Shown piece after piece: positions 11,868-23,423 of a stretch of 64,000 bases of DNA; the first letter of the stretch is position 1; every line of letters starts with the position of its first letter. Made by a program: the position numbers and the translations under genes. Below the pieces are notes generated by a model. That model saw only the letters and a program-made list of their open reading frames with translations, was not told the DNA's origin and searched no databases. Source of the stretch: Riptortus pedestris (Eukaryota; Arthropoda; Insecta; Hemiptera; Alydidae); assembly GCA_019009955.1 (NCBI GenBank), contig CM032233.1, positions 92,802,501 to 92,866,500 on the forward strand, given 5' to 3'.

Positions 11868-12325
11868 GCTCTAGCGGTCACAATTTTTGTTTGATCATTA
11901 CCAAACTCGATATTTAAACGTTTTATGTAAAACTAAATATCATGGCTGAAATCCATTAACGAGGGGACTTTAGAGGGGGAATTTCTAAAACTATTAATAT
12001 CTCCTTTATTATGCGTCTGATCAAAAAGACGTATAGATCCAATCATATTGCAAATGTAATGTTATATAAATGTTGTAATGAATGTTTTATTCACTACCTT
12101 GATTACTAACCAAAATATTTGCATTTTTCAGTTTTCGGCCATAAGTAAACGCAGACTCATACTCATGCCATATTAACGAAAATCTATTATATTATGAAGC
12201 ACTTTATTTGAAGCTAAATAATAAATATTGTTCTCATCTAACTTATACTTTTAAAGATAAATGCAAATACTTGACGAACGTGGGAAATCTTCTTAGTTAA
12301 CGCAGCCCCTGCGAGGCGGACGTTT
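11705..12325 (-). mobile_element. H1 copy, full length
   Basis: Hairpin end at left (TTAGCAG, then CCCCTAGGG core), a (TA)n tract at 11824-11864, the CTCTAGCGGTCAC block, the internal modules and a slightly mutated 5' end (GCAGCCCCTGCGAGGCGGAC). About 620 bp, short form. Confidence 0.9.
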
Positions 12326-12663
12326 TGTATTATATTTTTTCCTGATGAGGCACCAAATAATAGTGTGGAGTAATAAAAACGATTTTATTACTCATTTGAG
12401 GTTGTCATTTTTTTGTTCAAACAGATTACTTAAGAGTTTACTTACAATTTTAGTATATAATGCTAGTCCCCTCTTACCCTCGTAAAACGAACCATCCGGA
12501 ATGGGGAGGTCGTTGAAACTGAGATATCTGGTTAGGGAGTAAATTTCTCTCTCAGAAATATATTTATCATCGGAAATGGTAAATTTAGAAAATAGCTAAT
12601 TTTTATGTTCAGATATTTTCTTAATATGTTAATCGTCGTTTCATAATATGGTAAGAGCCAATA

Positions 12664-12784
12664 TTAGCAGATTTCCTTCAAGGGAAATCAGCTATTGAGG
12701 TCGTACTCATGACGCGATTTTCGAAAATGTTTCTTCAAATATCCATCAATCCTACCCGGGAAATGACGAAAATAAGGACCGTTC

Positions 12785-12822
<38 letters not shown>

Positions 12823-13639
12823 CTTTATTTGTCTGTGAACGCTCTAGCAGTCGTAATTTTGTTTTATCGTTAGCAAACTCGATTTTTAATCGTTTTATGA
12901 AAAAAGAAAGATCCAGTTCGTTAATGGCTGAAATCAGAGCAGAGGGAGGGAGGTTAAGAGGAGGGATTTTTGAAAATTCGAAATATCTCCGTTATTACAC
13001 GTCTGATCAAAAACGTGTATAAAACCAATCGTATTGCAAATTAAATGTACTATAAATATTGTTATATACATTTATACTCTATCTTGAATATTAACCAAGA
13101 TATTTGCATTTTTATTAAGTGTGTGCCGATAGCGGAGGAGATGAGATTCCGCCGAAAGTTTGAACGGCCGTTTCCGTAACTTTTTGACTCTCGTGAATTG
13201 GTTTAGAGGCTCTAGTAAGCTTCTACTTTGTGAGATATATGCAAATACGTCCTGGTGATACCCCCCCCCTTGCTTTAGTACCTGGACTACTAAAATTTGA
13301 GTGATTGCGATAACAATTATTCTGATTCATTATAAATTACAGTACTAGATATAGAAAATAGTTTTCAATTAATTTAATATGTTATATTTAGATATATTTC
13401 AGTAATTGTTTTTCTTTCCAGTGAAGAATATGTCTATCTATCTGTTCAGCTCTGAGTGATTGGCAGACCTGTTTGTTTACAATACAGAAGCCGTTTCCGT
13501 TGGGAGCTTATTAAAATTAACTGAAACATGTCTCATTGCCGTTTATATTTATTCACGATGGTTTTAAGTGTTACCAGTATGCAGATTTCTTCACGTGGGA
13601 ACTCTGCTTACTTTACGCAGCCCCTGCGTGACGGACTTT
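12664..13639 (-). mobile_element. H1 copy, full length, long form (976 bp)
   Basis: Both ends are intact: TTAGCAGATTTCC at 12664 and GCAGCCCCTGCGTGACGGAC near 13636. A (TA)n tract lies at 12790-12821. The long form differs from the short one by an extra internal module with CCGTTTCCGTAACT, a C-run near 13262, and a TATTTCAGTAATTGTTTTTC...CTGTTTGTTTACAAT block. The same module is found at 14976, 17061, 18724 and 58168. Confidence 0.92.
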
Positions 13640-14358
13640 CATTTCAAAATTCTCTGATTGCTATTGAAACACAAATCAGCAAATTTCTCTTTGCTTCTGG
13701 GGTAAAGAAAAATATGGATAATGTAGGTCTTGTTTACTAGAGAAACCCCCCTATAATTTAAGTCATGAAATACTTTTTGGTTTGATGCGTAGGGATTTAT
13801 GAAATGGAAAGGACTTGGCCTCTTCCCCCAAGAGGACTGTTCCGTGTGGTTGGTAATCCACATACATTTTACTCATTTATATACAGGCTGCATACCAACT
13901 CCCCTAGACTCTACAATGTTTGACATATTGATTTGATTTTTCGTGGGAGTTTTGTCGATATTCCATCTTCCACCACTGCATCAAACTTAAATGGAGCCTG
14001 GCATTACTCATGGCCAATTCTTACGGAATATAAAATTCTAAAACAATTATGTCCTGCGTTTGGTTTTAATCGCAATTAAAGCCAAGACTTAGGTTTTTCA
14101 AAATAAATCTTAAATTACATCCTGAGAAACATTAAAAAATTTTAATATAAAAGTTAAAAATTTAGTTTTTAAAGATGAAGTCGCACAAAACGCTATAGAT
14201 TAAATGCTAACGGAAATACTGTGGTGCACACACAAACTAACCTTCACATTTGGGTGAGAACGATTTTTCCCATCTTATATCCCTTATGTTTCAGCGGAAT
14301 AATTCAGTTGAAACAATTCGACTGCAGTTCAAAACATATTCGCGTTATTCATGTTTTT
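13640..14358. other. Unclassified DNA between two H1 copies
   Basis: No gene or repeat recognised. Ordinary AT-rich sequence. Confidence 0.4.
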
Positions 14359-14922
14359 TTAGTAGATTTCCCTTAAAGGAAATCAGCTATTGAGGTCGTA
14401 CTCAAGACGCGATTTTCGTAATTTTTCTTCAAATGTCCATCGATTGTACCCAGGAGATTACGAAAATGAGGACCGATCAGAACACTACTCAACCGCACTA
14501 TTTTTGTCGTATCTTTACCAAACTTGATAAATAATCGTTTTATACAAAAAAAAAAAGATCAGGTTTGTTAACGACTGAAATCAGACCAGGGGGAGGGGGG
14601 TTTTAAGAGGGGGAAAATTTTGAAAATTCTAAATATCTCCGTTATTATGCGTCGGATCGAAAAATTGTATAGATTGCAAATGTATGGTTCTATAAATGTG
14701 GTTATGTACATTTTTTCATTATTAACCGAGATATGTGCATTTATTAGTTTTCCGCCTTCAGTAAACCCCCACTCCTACTCGTGCCATATAAACAATAACC
14801 AGTTATATTATGAAGCACTTTATTTAAAGCCTAAATACCAAATATGTTTCTCATTGAACATTTACTTTTTGAGATAAATGCAAATACGTGGCGCACATGG
14901 GAAATCTGCTTAGTTATTTATT
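14359..14922 (-). mobile_element. H1 copy without microsatellite, 5' end lost
   Basis: The hairpin end (TTAGTAGATTTCCC...) and internal modules are clear. The (TA)n tract is absent: the GAGGACCGATC block joins almost directly to the tract's far flank. It ends in GGGAAATCTGCTTAGTTA, just before the 5' terminal hairpin. The next H1 copy starts ~50 bases on in opposite orientation. Confidence 0.85.
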
Positions 14923-14975
14923 TCGTCTCCCTATGAATTTTATTTAAAAAAAAACAAGAATTCACGTAACAAAAA

Positions 14976-15806
14976 AATGTCCGCAGGGGCTGAGTAAACT
15001 AAGCAGATTTCCTCCGCGAAGGTTTACAATTGATAAATCTACATACTGGTAACACTACCATGAATGTTAAGTGTATAAATTCAAAGGGTAACGAGAAATC
15101 CTTCAGTCAATTTACTAGTTAATGATCTCTACAACGGAAAACGGTGAATTATGTACAGGCCAGCCAACCTCGTAGAGCTGAATAGATAGATCGGAAAGAA
15201 AAAAAATACTGAAATTATATCATAACGTATCGTATAAATTTTATTGAAAATTATTTATTATAATTAGTGCTGCCATTTATAATGAATCAGAATAATTTTT
15301 ATCTCAATCACTGAAATTTTAGTAATCTAAGAATAAAAGAAGAAGAAGGGAGGGGGGGGGGGTTAGACAGAACGTATTTGCGTATATATCACAAATTAAA
15401 AGGTTAATGAAAACAATATTTGATATTTAAGCTTTAAATAATGTGTTTCATTATATAACTGAGTATTGTTTATGTAAAATTAGTAGAAGTGGGGGTTTGC
15501 TGAAGGCTGAAAACTGAAAATTGCAAATATCTCGGTTAATATTCAAGACAGATAATAAATATTTAGCAATATTTATAGTACATTTGATCTGCATTAAGAT
15601 TGTATCTATACACTTTTTCGATCCGACTTACAGTTACAGAGATATTTCGAATTTTCGAAATTCCTCATCAATAAAGCCCCCCACTCTTTGTCCGATTTCA
15701 GCCGTTAACGAACTTGATCTTTTGTTTTACATAAAACGACTAGATATCGAGTTTGGTAACGATTAAACAATATTTGCGACCGCTAGAGTGGTAACAGACA
15801 AATATA
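14976..15806 (+). mobile_element. H1 copy, long form, 3' hairpin end lost
   Basis: Starts with GTCCGCAGGGGCTGAGTAAAC and AAGCAGATTTCC, carries the long-form module and a G/C-run, and reaches GCGACCGCTAGAGTGGTAAC and AGACAAATATA, then stops at the point where (TA)n normally begins. With the preceding minus copy it forms a head-to-head pair. Confidence 0.88.
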
Positions 15807-16060
15807 GACCTCCCTTGGCCTGGTGGCTAGTTACTCAGCCATGTTGGTGAGTAATGTTAACACTCTAAAAAACAAAGTACTTAAATTCTCAATAAAAACT
15901 ATAGCCTGACTGCTTAGGCTTTTTCACAAATTGTTCAGAACTGCATCGGGTCTACTGGTAAAAGTCCATCCAGGTTTAGCTGGTGGCGGTTCCTTGGGGT
16001 GGCCCAGAGATGGCAGCACCATAGGAGGCGACTTGACAGGCTAGAGTTGTGCTTGGAGGA
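15807..16060. other. Unclassified GC-richer insert
   Basis: CCTTGGCCTGGTGGCTAGTT and a later GGTGGCGGTTCCTTGGGGTG segment are GC-richer than the surroundings. The first has a weak A-box look, but no B box at the right distance, so I do not call a SINE. Confidence 0.3.
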
Positions 16061-16079
16061 ATTGTTTTTTTTTTTTATG

Positions 16080-16510
16080 TTTTTCTTTGTTTTTTATTGA
16101 AGATGGAACAATGATAATAGTTGTAATATTATATAATAACTTTTGAAACATAATATAATAGTCATAATATAGTATAATCAACAAATGATAATAAACCATA
16201 GACATACCAATTGCTTAACTGATATACAGACATATAAGGCTGTGACCATGCTGAATGTAAAACTTAAGGAAGGTTGAAACCAGTGTTCTTTGTGTAAAAA
16301 GTGCAATATCAAATGTACTGTAGTATTTAAGTAACTCTAGACTTCTAATGTACAAATGACATAAACACCACTCTGTTACACTGTATTTAAGTAACAATGG
16401 GCAATATATATTAAAGTAGTACTTGTTTACGGCCCTGAAGAAGAGAAAATAAAAGTCTCGAAATATTGGCCTAGACTAAAACTTCTTTCAACATTGACTA
16501 CAAACCTCAA
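16080..16510 (+). mobile_element. Penelope-like terminal fragment P1 with hammerhead-like core
   Basis: Related over 150 bases to 3270-3520. At 16431-16471 GGCC precedes CTGAAGA, then GAGA and TCTC form stem II, then GAAATATT, then GGCC. GGCC can pair with GGCC to make stem I, AUAU gives a minimal stem III, and the core fits CUGANGA...GAAA. This is the layout known for ribozymes of Penelope-like terminal repeats. A (TC)n(TA)n tract (16525-16610) follows. Confidence 0.55.
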
Positions 16511-16523
16511 CAAACAACCACAC

Positions 16524-16524
<1 letters not shown>

Positions 16525-16603
<79 letters not shown>

Positions 16604-16610
16604 ATATTGT
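16525..16610. repeat. Compound microsatellite (TC)n(TA)n
   Basis: About 44 bases of TC followed by interrupted TA. Confidence 0.95.
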
Positions 16611-16828
16611 ATATATACATATACACACGTGAATTACGGCAATATATCTCCGAAAAATAGTAGTAGATACAATATTATGACTCACGAAAACCAAATCAAT
16701 TTTCAGAAATTGTAGAGTCTAGAGGTAAGGAATATGTATATTATAATTAATATGTTTTCAAATTGATGTAACTCTGAAATCCAAGAAATTCCTTTCAGCA
16801 AATTATAGAAAAATGAAAAGTGATAAAA

Positions 16829-17051
16829 TGTTAACTGTTATTTATTAACGTCCGATTTGTGCTAATTGGGACGTGTTAATTACAGGTTACCGCCCTTTTC
16901 TAGCCAGGGCGGTATTAGGGGTTTTATTTAACGAGTATGTCACAAAATAAATTCCTATTGCCCAGGATAGGATCGAACTCGCGACTCTAGATTCACCAAG
17001 CGAGATTAAGAATACTGCCTTAACTCACGTGGCTAACATGAGCCCCACACC
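16829..17051 (-). mobile_element. tRNA-derived SINE (S1), with target duplication
   Basis: Same family as 10333-10548; the B box reads as a mutated GGTTCGA core on the minus strand (around 16970). AAGTGATAAAA is found at 16818-16828 and again at 17052-17062, an 11-bp target duplication. The right duplication overlaps the first bases of an H1 copy (17061), so the SINE inserted exactly at the 5' border of a pre-existing H1. Confidence 0.88.
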
Positions 17052-17060
17052 AAGTGATAA

Positions 17061-17883
17061 AAGTCCGTCACGCAGGGGCTGCGTAAACTAAGCAGATTTC
17101 CCACGTGAAGTTTTACAATAAAGAAATCTGCATACTTATAACACTTAACACCACCGTCAGTAAATACAATTGGTATTGAGAAATCTTTCAGTTAATTTTA
17201 ATAAGCTCCCAACGGAAAGAGATTCTGAATTGAAAACAAACAGGACTGCCAACCACTCAGAGTTAACAGATAGATAAACATATTCTTTACTGGAAAGAAA
17301 AATAATTACTGATACATATCTGAATATAACATTTTAATTTCATTGCAAACTATTTACTATGTCTAGCACTGTAATTTATAATGATTCACAATAATTTATA
17401 TTTTAATAACTCAAATTTTAGTAGTCCAACAACTAAAGAAGGGGGTGGGTCGACAGAACGTATTTGCATATTTCTTACGAAGTAAAAGCTTACACGAGTC
17501 TCTACACGAATTTCACGAGAGCCGAACAGTTACGGAAACGGTCAAACCAATTTTCGGCAAAATTTCACAAACAGAACCGAGGAATGCCGATTTCAAGTCG
17601 CCCGTTATCCCCACACACTAGATAAAAATGCAAATATCTCGGTTAAGATTCAAGATATAGAATAAATATATATAATAATATTTATATTAAATTTAATTTG
17701 CAATAAGGTTAGTTCTGTACAAGGTTATCCCACGTGTAGTAACGAAGATATTTCGAATTTTCAAAAGTTCCTTCCTATGACTGTACCGATTTCAGACATT
17801 AACGAACTTTCTATTTGCATAAAACTAGTAAATATCGAGTTTGGTAGCAATCAAACAATAATTGCGACCGCTATAGCAGTAAC

Positions 17884-17946
<63 letters not shown>

Positions 17947-17994
17947 TTTGAACGGACCTCAGCTTCGGCATCTCCTTAAGGGAAATCTGCTAAA
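17061..17994 (+). mobile_element. H1 copy, long form, small 3' deletion
   Basis: Intact 5' end (AAGTCCGTCACGCAGGGGCT) and subterminal AAGCAGATTTCCCACGTG, long-form module, mutated palindrome, a (TA)n tract at 17888-17942, then GAACGGACCTC. The ~100 bases that usually precede the hairpin are deleted, so CATCTCC joins directly to TTAAGGGAAATCTGCTAA. Confidence 0.92.
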
Positions 17995-17999
17995 ACGAG

Positions 18000-18505
18000 T
18001 TCAAAACTCACTGGCCATACATATTTTCTGAGACGGTGATATATTTTATGACTTTTCCTTTCCGTATCCTGTTGCTGTAGTTTTTTCCAGGAATTGTGAC
18101 ATATTTCCTTTTTAACATCTGTTCCTCCTTTGACAGAGCCTATTCCTCCGGCGGAAAGGCTAATAATATTTAATATGGTTGTTCTTGGAAGGGGTTGAAG
18201 GTTGTTGGGTATGCGCCAGGACTGGAGAGGCAGAAGAATATTGAGAAGCTGGAATGGGCTCAGAGCTACCATATTGGTGCGCTATGAATTATGTAATGAT
18301 GGCCTACTTGTCTGGATGAAGGAGGTACTCAATAAACAGGGGGCTGTTGAGACTCTCCTAATTACCCCATTCGGCAACAAGTGGCAAATTTATACCTACG
18401 AGGTGCTTACCCTGCTCGGAGTAGAAAATTTACACTCTGATGCCTCAGTTTGCTCCCCCATCAAAATTCAATAATCTGCCATCCGGATAATAGAAAAAAT
18501 AAAAT
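18000..18505. other. Unclassified DNA
   Basis: Bases 18050-18480 are GC-richer and single-copy here. Overlapping short frames on both strands show no recognisable domain. Confidence 0.35.
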
Positions 18506-18507
18506 TA

Positions 18508-18558
18508 AATGCGTCACGCAAGGGGCTGCGTAAACTAGGAGAATTTCCCTCACTACTA
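18508..18558 (+). mobile_element. H1 5'-end scrap
   Basis: GCGTCACGCAAGGGGCTGCG followed by TAAACTAGGAGAATTTCCC; nothing of H1 follows. Confidence 0.75.
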
Positions 18559-18723
18559 GTCTCATTTCGCTATATATTCTCCATTTATAAAGAAAAATCC
18601 GGTAGGCAGAAGAAGGGGTGTACTGATGAAAGAAAACAAGAAAGTACGAACTATTCACTTAATGTTTGAGTTACGAAAAAATATTGTGAGCAACGATTGT
18701 AGATCATCAGAGATAACAGGATT

Positions 18724-18791
18724 ACCGAAATTTTTCTTTAAATGTCTATCGATCCTACGTTAGAGATAACGAAAATGAGGTCCGTGTATAA

Positions 18792-18849
<58 letters not shown>

Positions 18850-19595
18850 CTGTTACCGATCAAGCGGTCGCAATTATTGTTTAATCATTACAAAACTCAT
18901 TTAGTCGTTTTATGTAAAAAGAAAGACCAAGTTCGTTAACGGCTGAAATTGGACAAGGGGGAGGATTTTCAAAAATTCCAGATATCTCCGTTAATATACT
19001 TTGGATCGCATAGAACCAATCTTATTGAAAATTAAATGTACTATAATTATTGTTATATACATTTATTCTCTATCTTGAATATCACCGAGATATTGCATGT
19101 TTCAGCCTTCAGCCTTCAGCAAACCCCCACTTCTACTAATGTTACATAAAAAATACTCTATTATATAATAAATCACATTATTCGAAGCTTAAATATCAAA
19201 TATTGTATTCAAGAGACCTTTATTATACGAGATACATGCAAATATGTCCTGGTATCCTCCCCCCCGGTTTTTGGATTACTTAATTTGATTGATTGAGATA
19301 AAAATTATTCTGATTCATTATAAATTACAGAATAAGCTATAGTAAATCATTTTCAATAAAATTAATACGTTATATTCAGATATATTTCAGTAATTGTTTT
19401 TCTTTCCTGTTGGAAGTTGGCAGAACTGTTTGTTTACATTTCAGACGCTTCCCTTTGGGAGGTTTCTTATTATCTTTTGTATTTATTCACTTAATATTTA
19501 CGGTGGTATTGTGTTACCAGTATGTAGATTTATCTATTGTTAAACTTCACGTGGGTAATCTGCATAGTTTACGCAGCCCTTGCGTGACGGACTTT
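18724..19595 (-). mobile_element. H1 copy, long form, 3' hairpin lost
   Basis: Begins inside the AAATGTCTATCGATCCTA block, so the hairpin is missing. (TA)n tract at 18796-18847, then all modules including the long-form block, and the intact 5' end GCAGCCCTTGCGTGACGGAC. Confidence 0.9.
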
Positions 19596-19607
19596 TTTCT
19601 ATAATAG

Positions 19608-19920
19608 TCTTCGTTCCGACTCATAATAAATGAGACATTTTTGTATTCCCCCTGGAACCACCCTCTATTCCTGGTCCAATTTAGCCATTACTGAATATGA
19701 TCGTTGGTGTTGAATTGAATATCGAGTATGGAATAGATCTTGTAAATATTTTCGTGTCAAGAAATATAATCTTAATTGATGTAACCATCACACAACTTAT
19801 TTGTGTGCATCTCTTAAAGATCTGTTGAATATATATTTGGTATTTATGTTTCGAATAAGACGTTTCATGATATATTCGGTTATTCTTAATGTTTAGAGTG
19901 TGGTGTCTAAAAAATGGGGA
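19608..19920 (+). mobile_element. Old H1 internal module
   Basis: Blocks such as CCGACTCATAATAAATGAGA, GGTCCAATTTAGCCATTACT and GAATATCGAGTATGG correspond to H1 internal modules in + orientation, but strongly diverged and without termini. Confidence 0.5.
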
Positions 19921-20217
19921 AGAGTTACAAATATTTAAGACTTGCTAATAATAATATTTTGGCTCTTAGGCCCATGAAAAAATTTAATCATTTTACTTGA
20001 GTGCGTAATTCACTCATTAAACGTAAGCTAATACTTTGTATAGCTAATCTTCAATTTCCTCTCTATACAGTGCAGGTCTGATGAAAAAGTGTTGGCCACT
20101 AGTCAATTACCCTCACCTAAAAGAAAATTAATTTTCCAAAATTTTGACATCAAACGAGTCTATTGGCCAATTAGCTACACCTGGCCCATTATAAAATTCT
20201 ACAGGGCTCAAATAATA

Positions 20218-20519
20218 AAAGTCTGACAAGCAGGGCCTGCGTAAACTAAGCGGATTTCCCACGTATTTGCATTTATGACAAAAAAATTAAAGTTCAATGA
20301 GATCTATATTTGGTATTTATGCTTCAAATAATGCGTTCCTTAATTTAACATCTTATTGTCAATACAACATTAGTAGGAGTGGGTGTTTACAATAGGCCAA
20401 ATACTAGAAAATGCAAATATCTCGTTTAATAATCAAGATAGTGAAAATACTTAAATAACAAATTTTATAGAACATTACATTTGCAATAAGATTGGTTTCC
20501 CCTAAGGGAAATCTGCTAA
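20218..20519 (+). mobile_element. Miniature H1 copy (302 bp), both ends present
   Basis: The 5' end AAAGTCTGACAAGCAGG, AAGCGGATTTCCCACGT, a single module ending in GCAATAAGATTGG, then an immediate jump to TTTCCCCTAAGGGAAATCTG and CTAA. It has lost the palindrome, the microsatellite and the CGATGG block. It shows that termini plus one module suffice to make a discrete unit, or that it deleted after insertion. Confidence 0.88.
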
Positions 20520-21214
20520 AAGGAAGTAGTGTTAAATATTCGTTTAACTATCCGCGCGTATAAAATAAGTTGCTTTGATCAAAGGAAATTTATTTGTCAG
20601 TAACTAAATTTCATAAAGGCAGAATCTTTAGTCTACCAATCAGTTCTTCCCTTAGGGCAATTTGAATGCTAAAGCCCATAAAAAAGGATACATACCTTTC
20701 ATATAAACTTTACAGGGATCTAATTTTCATTTTTCTTGGAAACCTTAGTAATTCCTTGGAATCATAATAAAAATATTTGACTTTCTAATTGCTCCTCTCT
20801 AAAGGAAGACAAATATTTAAAAAGTAAAATAATCACCTTTGACCATTTACTTGTCTGGAAAAGCAAAAACGTTAACTCAATGTTAGAAAATGCCGCCTCA
20901 CTTCATGTTTATTTATAAGAAAATATTTAGAGATGTTAAATATATTATAATTTATACTAAAATGTATCTATAATTTAAGAGTTTAGATTAAAGTCAAGGG
21001 AGGCAATGATTAAAGTTTGCAAAACAGTATTAGGTAATCGCAAGTTGTTGTCCGGAGGGTAAGTTATTTTGAAACATGGGATTGCAGGCATGCTGGAGAG
21101 TTAGAAGTAACGCCGAATCTAATGGAGATGTTCAGCATATTTGATGTCATGTGGGTCAACAAATAATGATTACTATGGAGGTTAGATCAAGTTGAAGGAA
21201 TAGGCTGTTCGAAA
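20520..21214. other. Unclassified AT-rich DNA
   Basis: No gene or family recognised. Confidence 0.4.
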
Positions 21215-22122
21215 AAAAGTTCGATTCGCAGGGGCTTCGTAAAAGCAGATTTCCCATTTGCATGATATAGCATACTTGAACTTGTATTTCACATATTCTC
21301 CCTTTCCGTGTAACAAAACCGACGATTAAAAGGGGCGGGGGTGGGGGAAGGGGTTAGTACCCAAGGCTGAAAAATAGGAAATACGAATAATTCTATTAGT
21401 CTTTGAGTTACCAAAAAATTGTAGAGTGTCAATATTTTAAGAAAATTGATTCTATAACATTTTATGGTACCGGATATATTTGGAATGTTTGAACCCTCCC
21501 TCTAAACACCCGCTATTGCAGATCTGATTTCAGCCACTACCAAATATGGTCTTTAGTGTTGACAGAAATTACTAAATATCGAGTAAGGTATAAATCAAAT
21601 AAACGAATGTAGAGCTAGAACATAACATCTTAGTTGATGACATCATCACACAACGAATATGCATGTATCTCACATAATAAAGGTCTTTTGTAAGCAATAA
21701 TTTCCATATAAGCTTTGAACAAAGTGGTGCATGATATTATTAAAAGCTTATTGTAAATATGGCATCAAAAAATAAAGTCCATCTTAACTAAGCAGATTTC
21801 CCACTTATTTGCATTTGCCTCAAGAAGTAAAAGTTCAATGAGAACAATATTTGGTATTTATACTTACAATAATCTCCTTCGTTATATAACGGCTAATTGT
21901 TAATATAGCTTGAGTAGGAGTGGGGGTTTACTGAGGCCCGAAAACTAAAAAATGCAAATATCTAGGTTAATAATCAAGATAGAGGAAAAACATACATAAT
22001 AACATTTATAGAACATTACATTTGCAATAATATAGATTTTGTAAAAGTATTCGATCCGACGCATAACAACAGAGATATTAAGAATAGGATTGCTTTTTAT
22101 CCAGCTCCTGAGTGAAGGACTT
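21215..22122 (+). mobile_element. Worn H1 mosaic
   Basis: A degenerate 5' end (GATTCGCAGGGGCTTCG, AAGCAGATTTCCC) and diverged modules are followed at 21772 by a second 5' end (AAAGTCCATCTTAACTAAGC) and better preserved modules up to 22088. An inverted 5' end (CCAGCTCCTGAGTGAAGGAC) closes the block at 22095-22122. At least two copies are joined. Confidence 0.7.
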
Positions 22123-22197
22123 TTTGTTTTTGCTACTCAAAAATTGTTTTAAAAACAACTTTTAAAGCGAAAATCTATGCTGTAAAACATTTTTCTT

Positions 22198-22340
22198 TAT
22201 TTTTTATTTATTTATACAGGAGCACCCGCATCTTGGCGATTTGGCTCAAAGTTTCACAATGTAAAATGAAAACAAAATTATAGAAAAATAATAAAAACTG
22301 AAACAACAAATAAAAAATTAAATACAACAAATAATCATTA
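22198..22340 (-). mobile_element. Non-LTR retrotransposon 3' tail
   Basis: On the minus strand CAAATCGCCAAGATGCGGGT runs into GCTCCTGTATAAATAAATAA, a short GC-rich stem followed by ATAAATAAA repeats. This is the usual look of a CR1/Jockey-type 3' end. No ORF is attached. Confidence 0.45.
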
Positions 22341-23008
22341 AATACTAGTAATAAAGACAATTAATAAACATAAGACATAAACCAACATAAATAATCATTA
22401 GGCTAGTAATAAAGTCAACAATTTAAAATGGTTTTAATAAAAAAATTATGTTATTCCTATATACTAGGAACACATTCTTTTATACTAGTAAAACATTTAA
22501 AGTAGGTTGAGATTTATTATCAATAATAAAGAAATGTTCCATATGATTTTTTTTTAACTCTTGTGGTTAAAAAAAAATTCTACATGAGTAGACAACAGAA
22601 TATAATATTAATTAACGGATAAGAAGATGGAAATAAAATAGAAAATTAATTTACAATATGCAAATAGGCCATTATTTTACTAATTATAGTAAGTGTATTT
22701 CACAATAGGGAATTTTTAAAATACATAAATATTAAACGTCATGATTGCTTTATGTTATCGGTCTATTCATGACAAGTTCATCACAATAGTATCTGCGAGG
22801 AACAATTTTCAAATTCCTTGTTATATTATTAAATTCCTTCACAATATGCTATCACATTGACTGATGTTGGTGGGTTTACTCGAATCGCTTTTACCTATCT
22901 GTCAAATCAATCAAACTAGAAGGAAAATGGCCCAGAAGCATTTACGTCAATTGGTGAACTCTAGCAGGATGAATTTTTTATTGATTCCAACTACAGTTTA
23001 CCGTTTTT
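22341..23008. other. Unclassified AT-rich DNA
   Basis: A short direct duplication (ATAATCATTA with AGTAATAAAG nearby) at 22330-22420; nothing else recognised. Confidence 0.35.
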
Positions 23009-23119
23009 AGGCCCTTACGGGAAAGCCGCTATTGTGACTGTACTCGTGGCACGGTTTTCGAAAAATTTCCTCAGTCCATCGATGGTCCCAAAGAGATGAT
23101 GAAAATGTGGTCCGCTCAA

Positions 23120-23174
<55 letters not shown>

Positions 23175-23177
23175 TGT

Positions 23178-23209
<32 letters not shown>

Positions 23210-23375
23210 ATTTGTCTGTTACCGCTCTAGCGGTCGTACTTTTGGTTTAATCGTTATCAAACTCGATGTTTAATCGTTTTATGTAACAGAAAAGATCAAG
23301 TTCGTTAATGGCTGAAATACGACTAGTGGGAGAGGGGGTTTAGACGGGAGGAATTTCTAAAATTGGCCAGTTCAA

Positions 23376-23423
<48 letters not shown>

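Noticed and set aside
12345..12420. CTGATGAGGC at 12352 as a third hammerhead
   Set aside because: No GAAA box or stem II partner follows at a usable distance.
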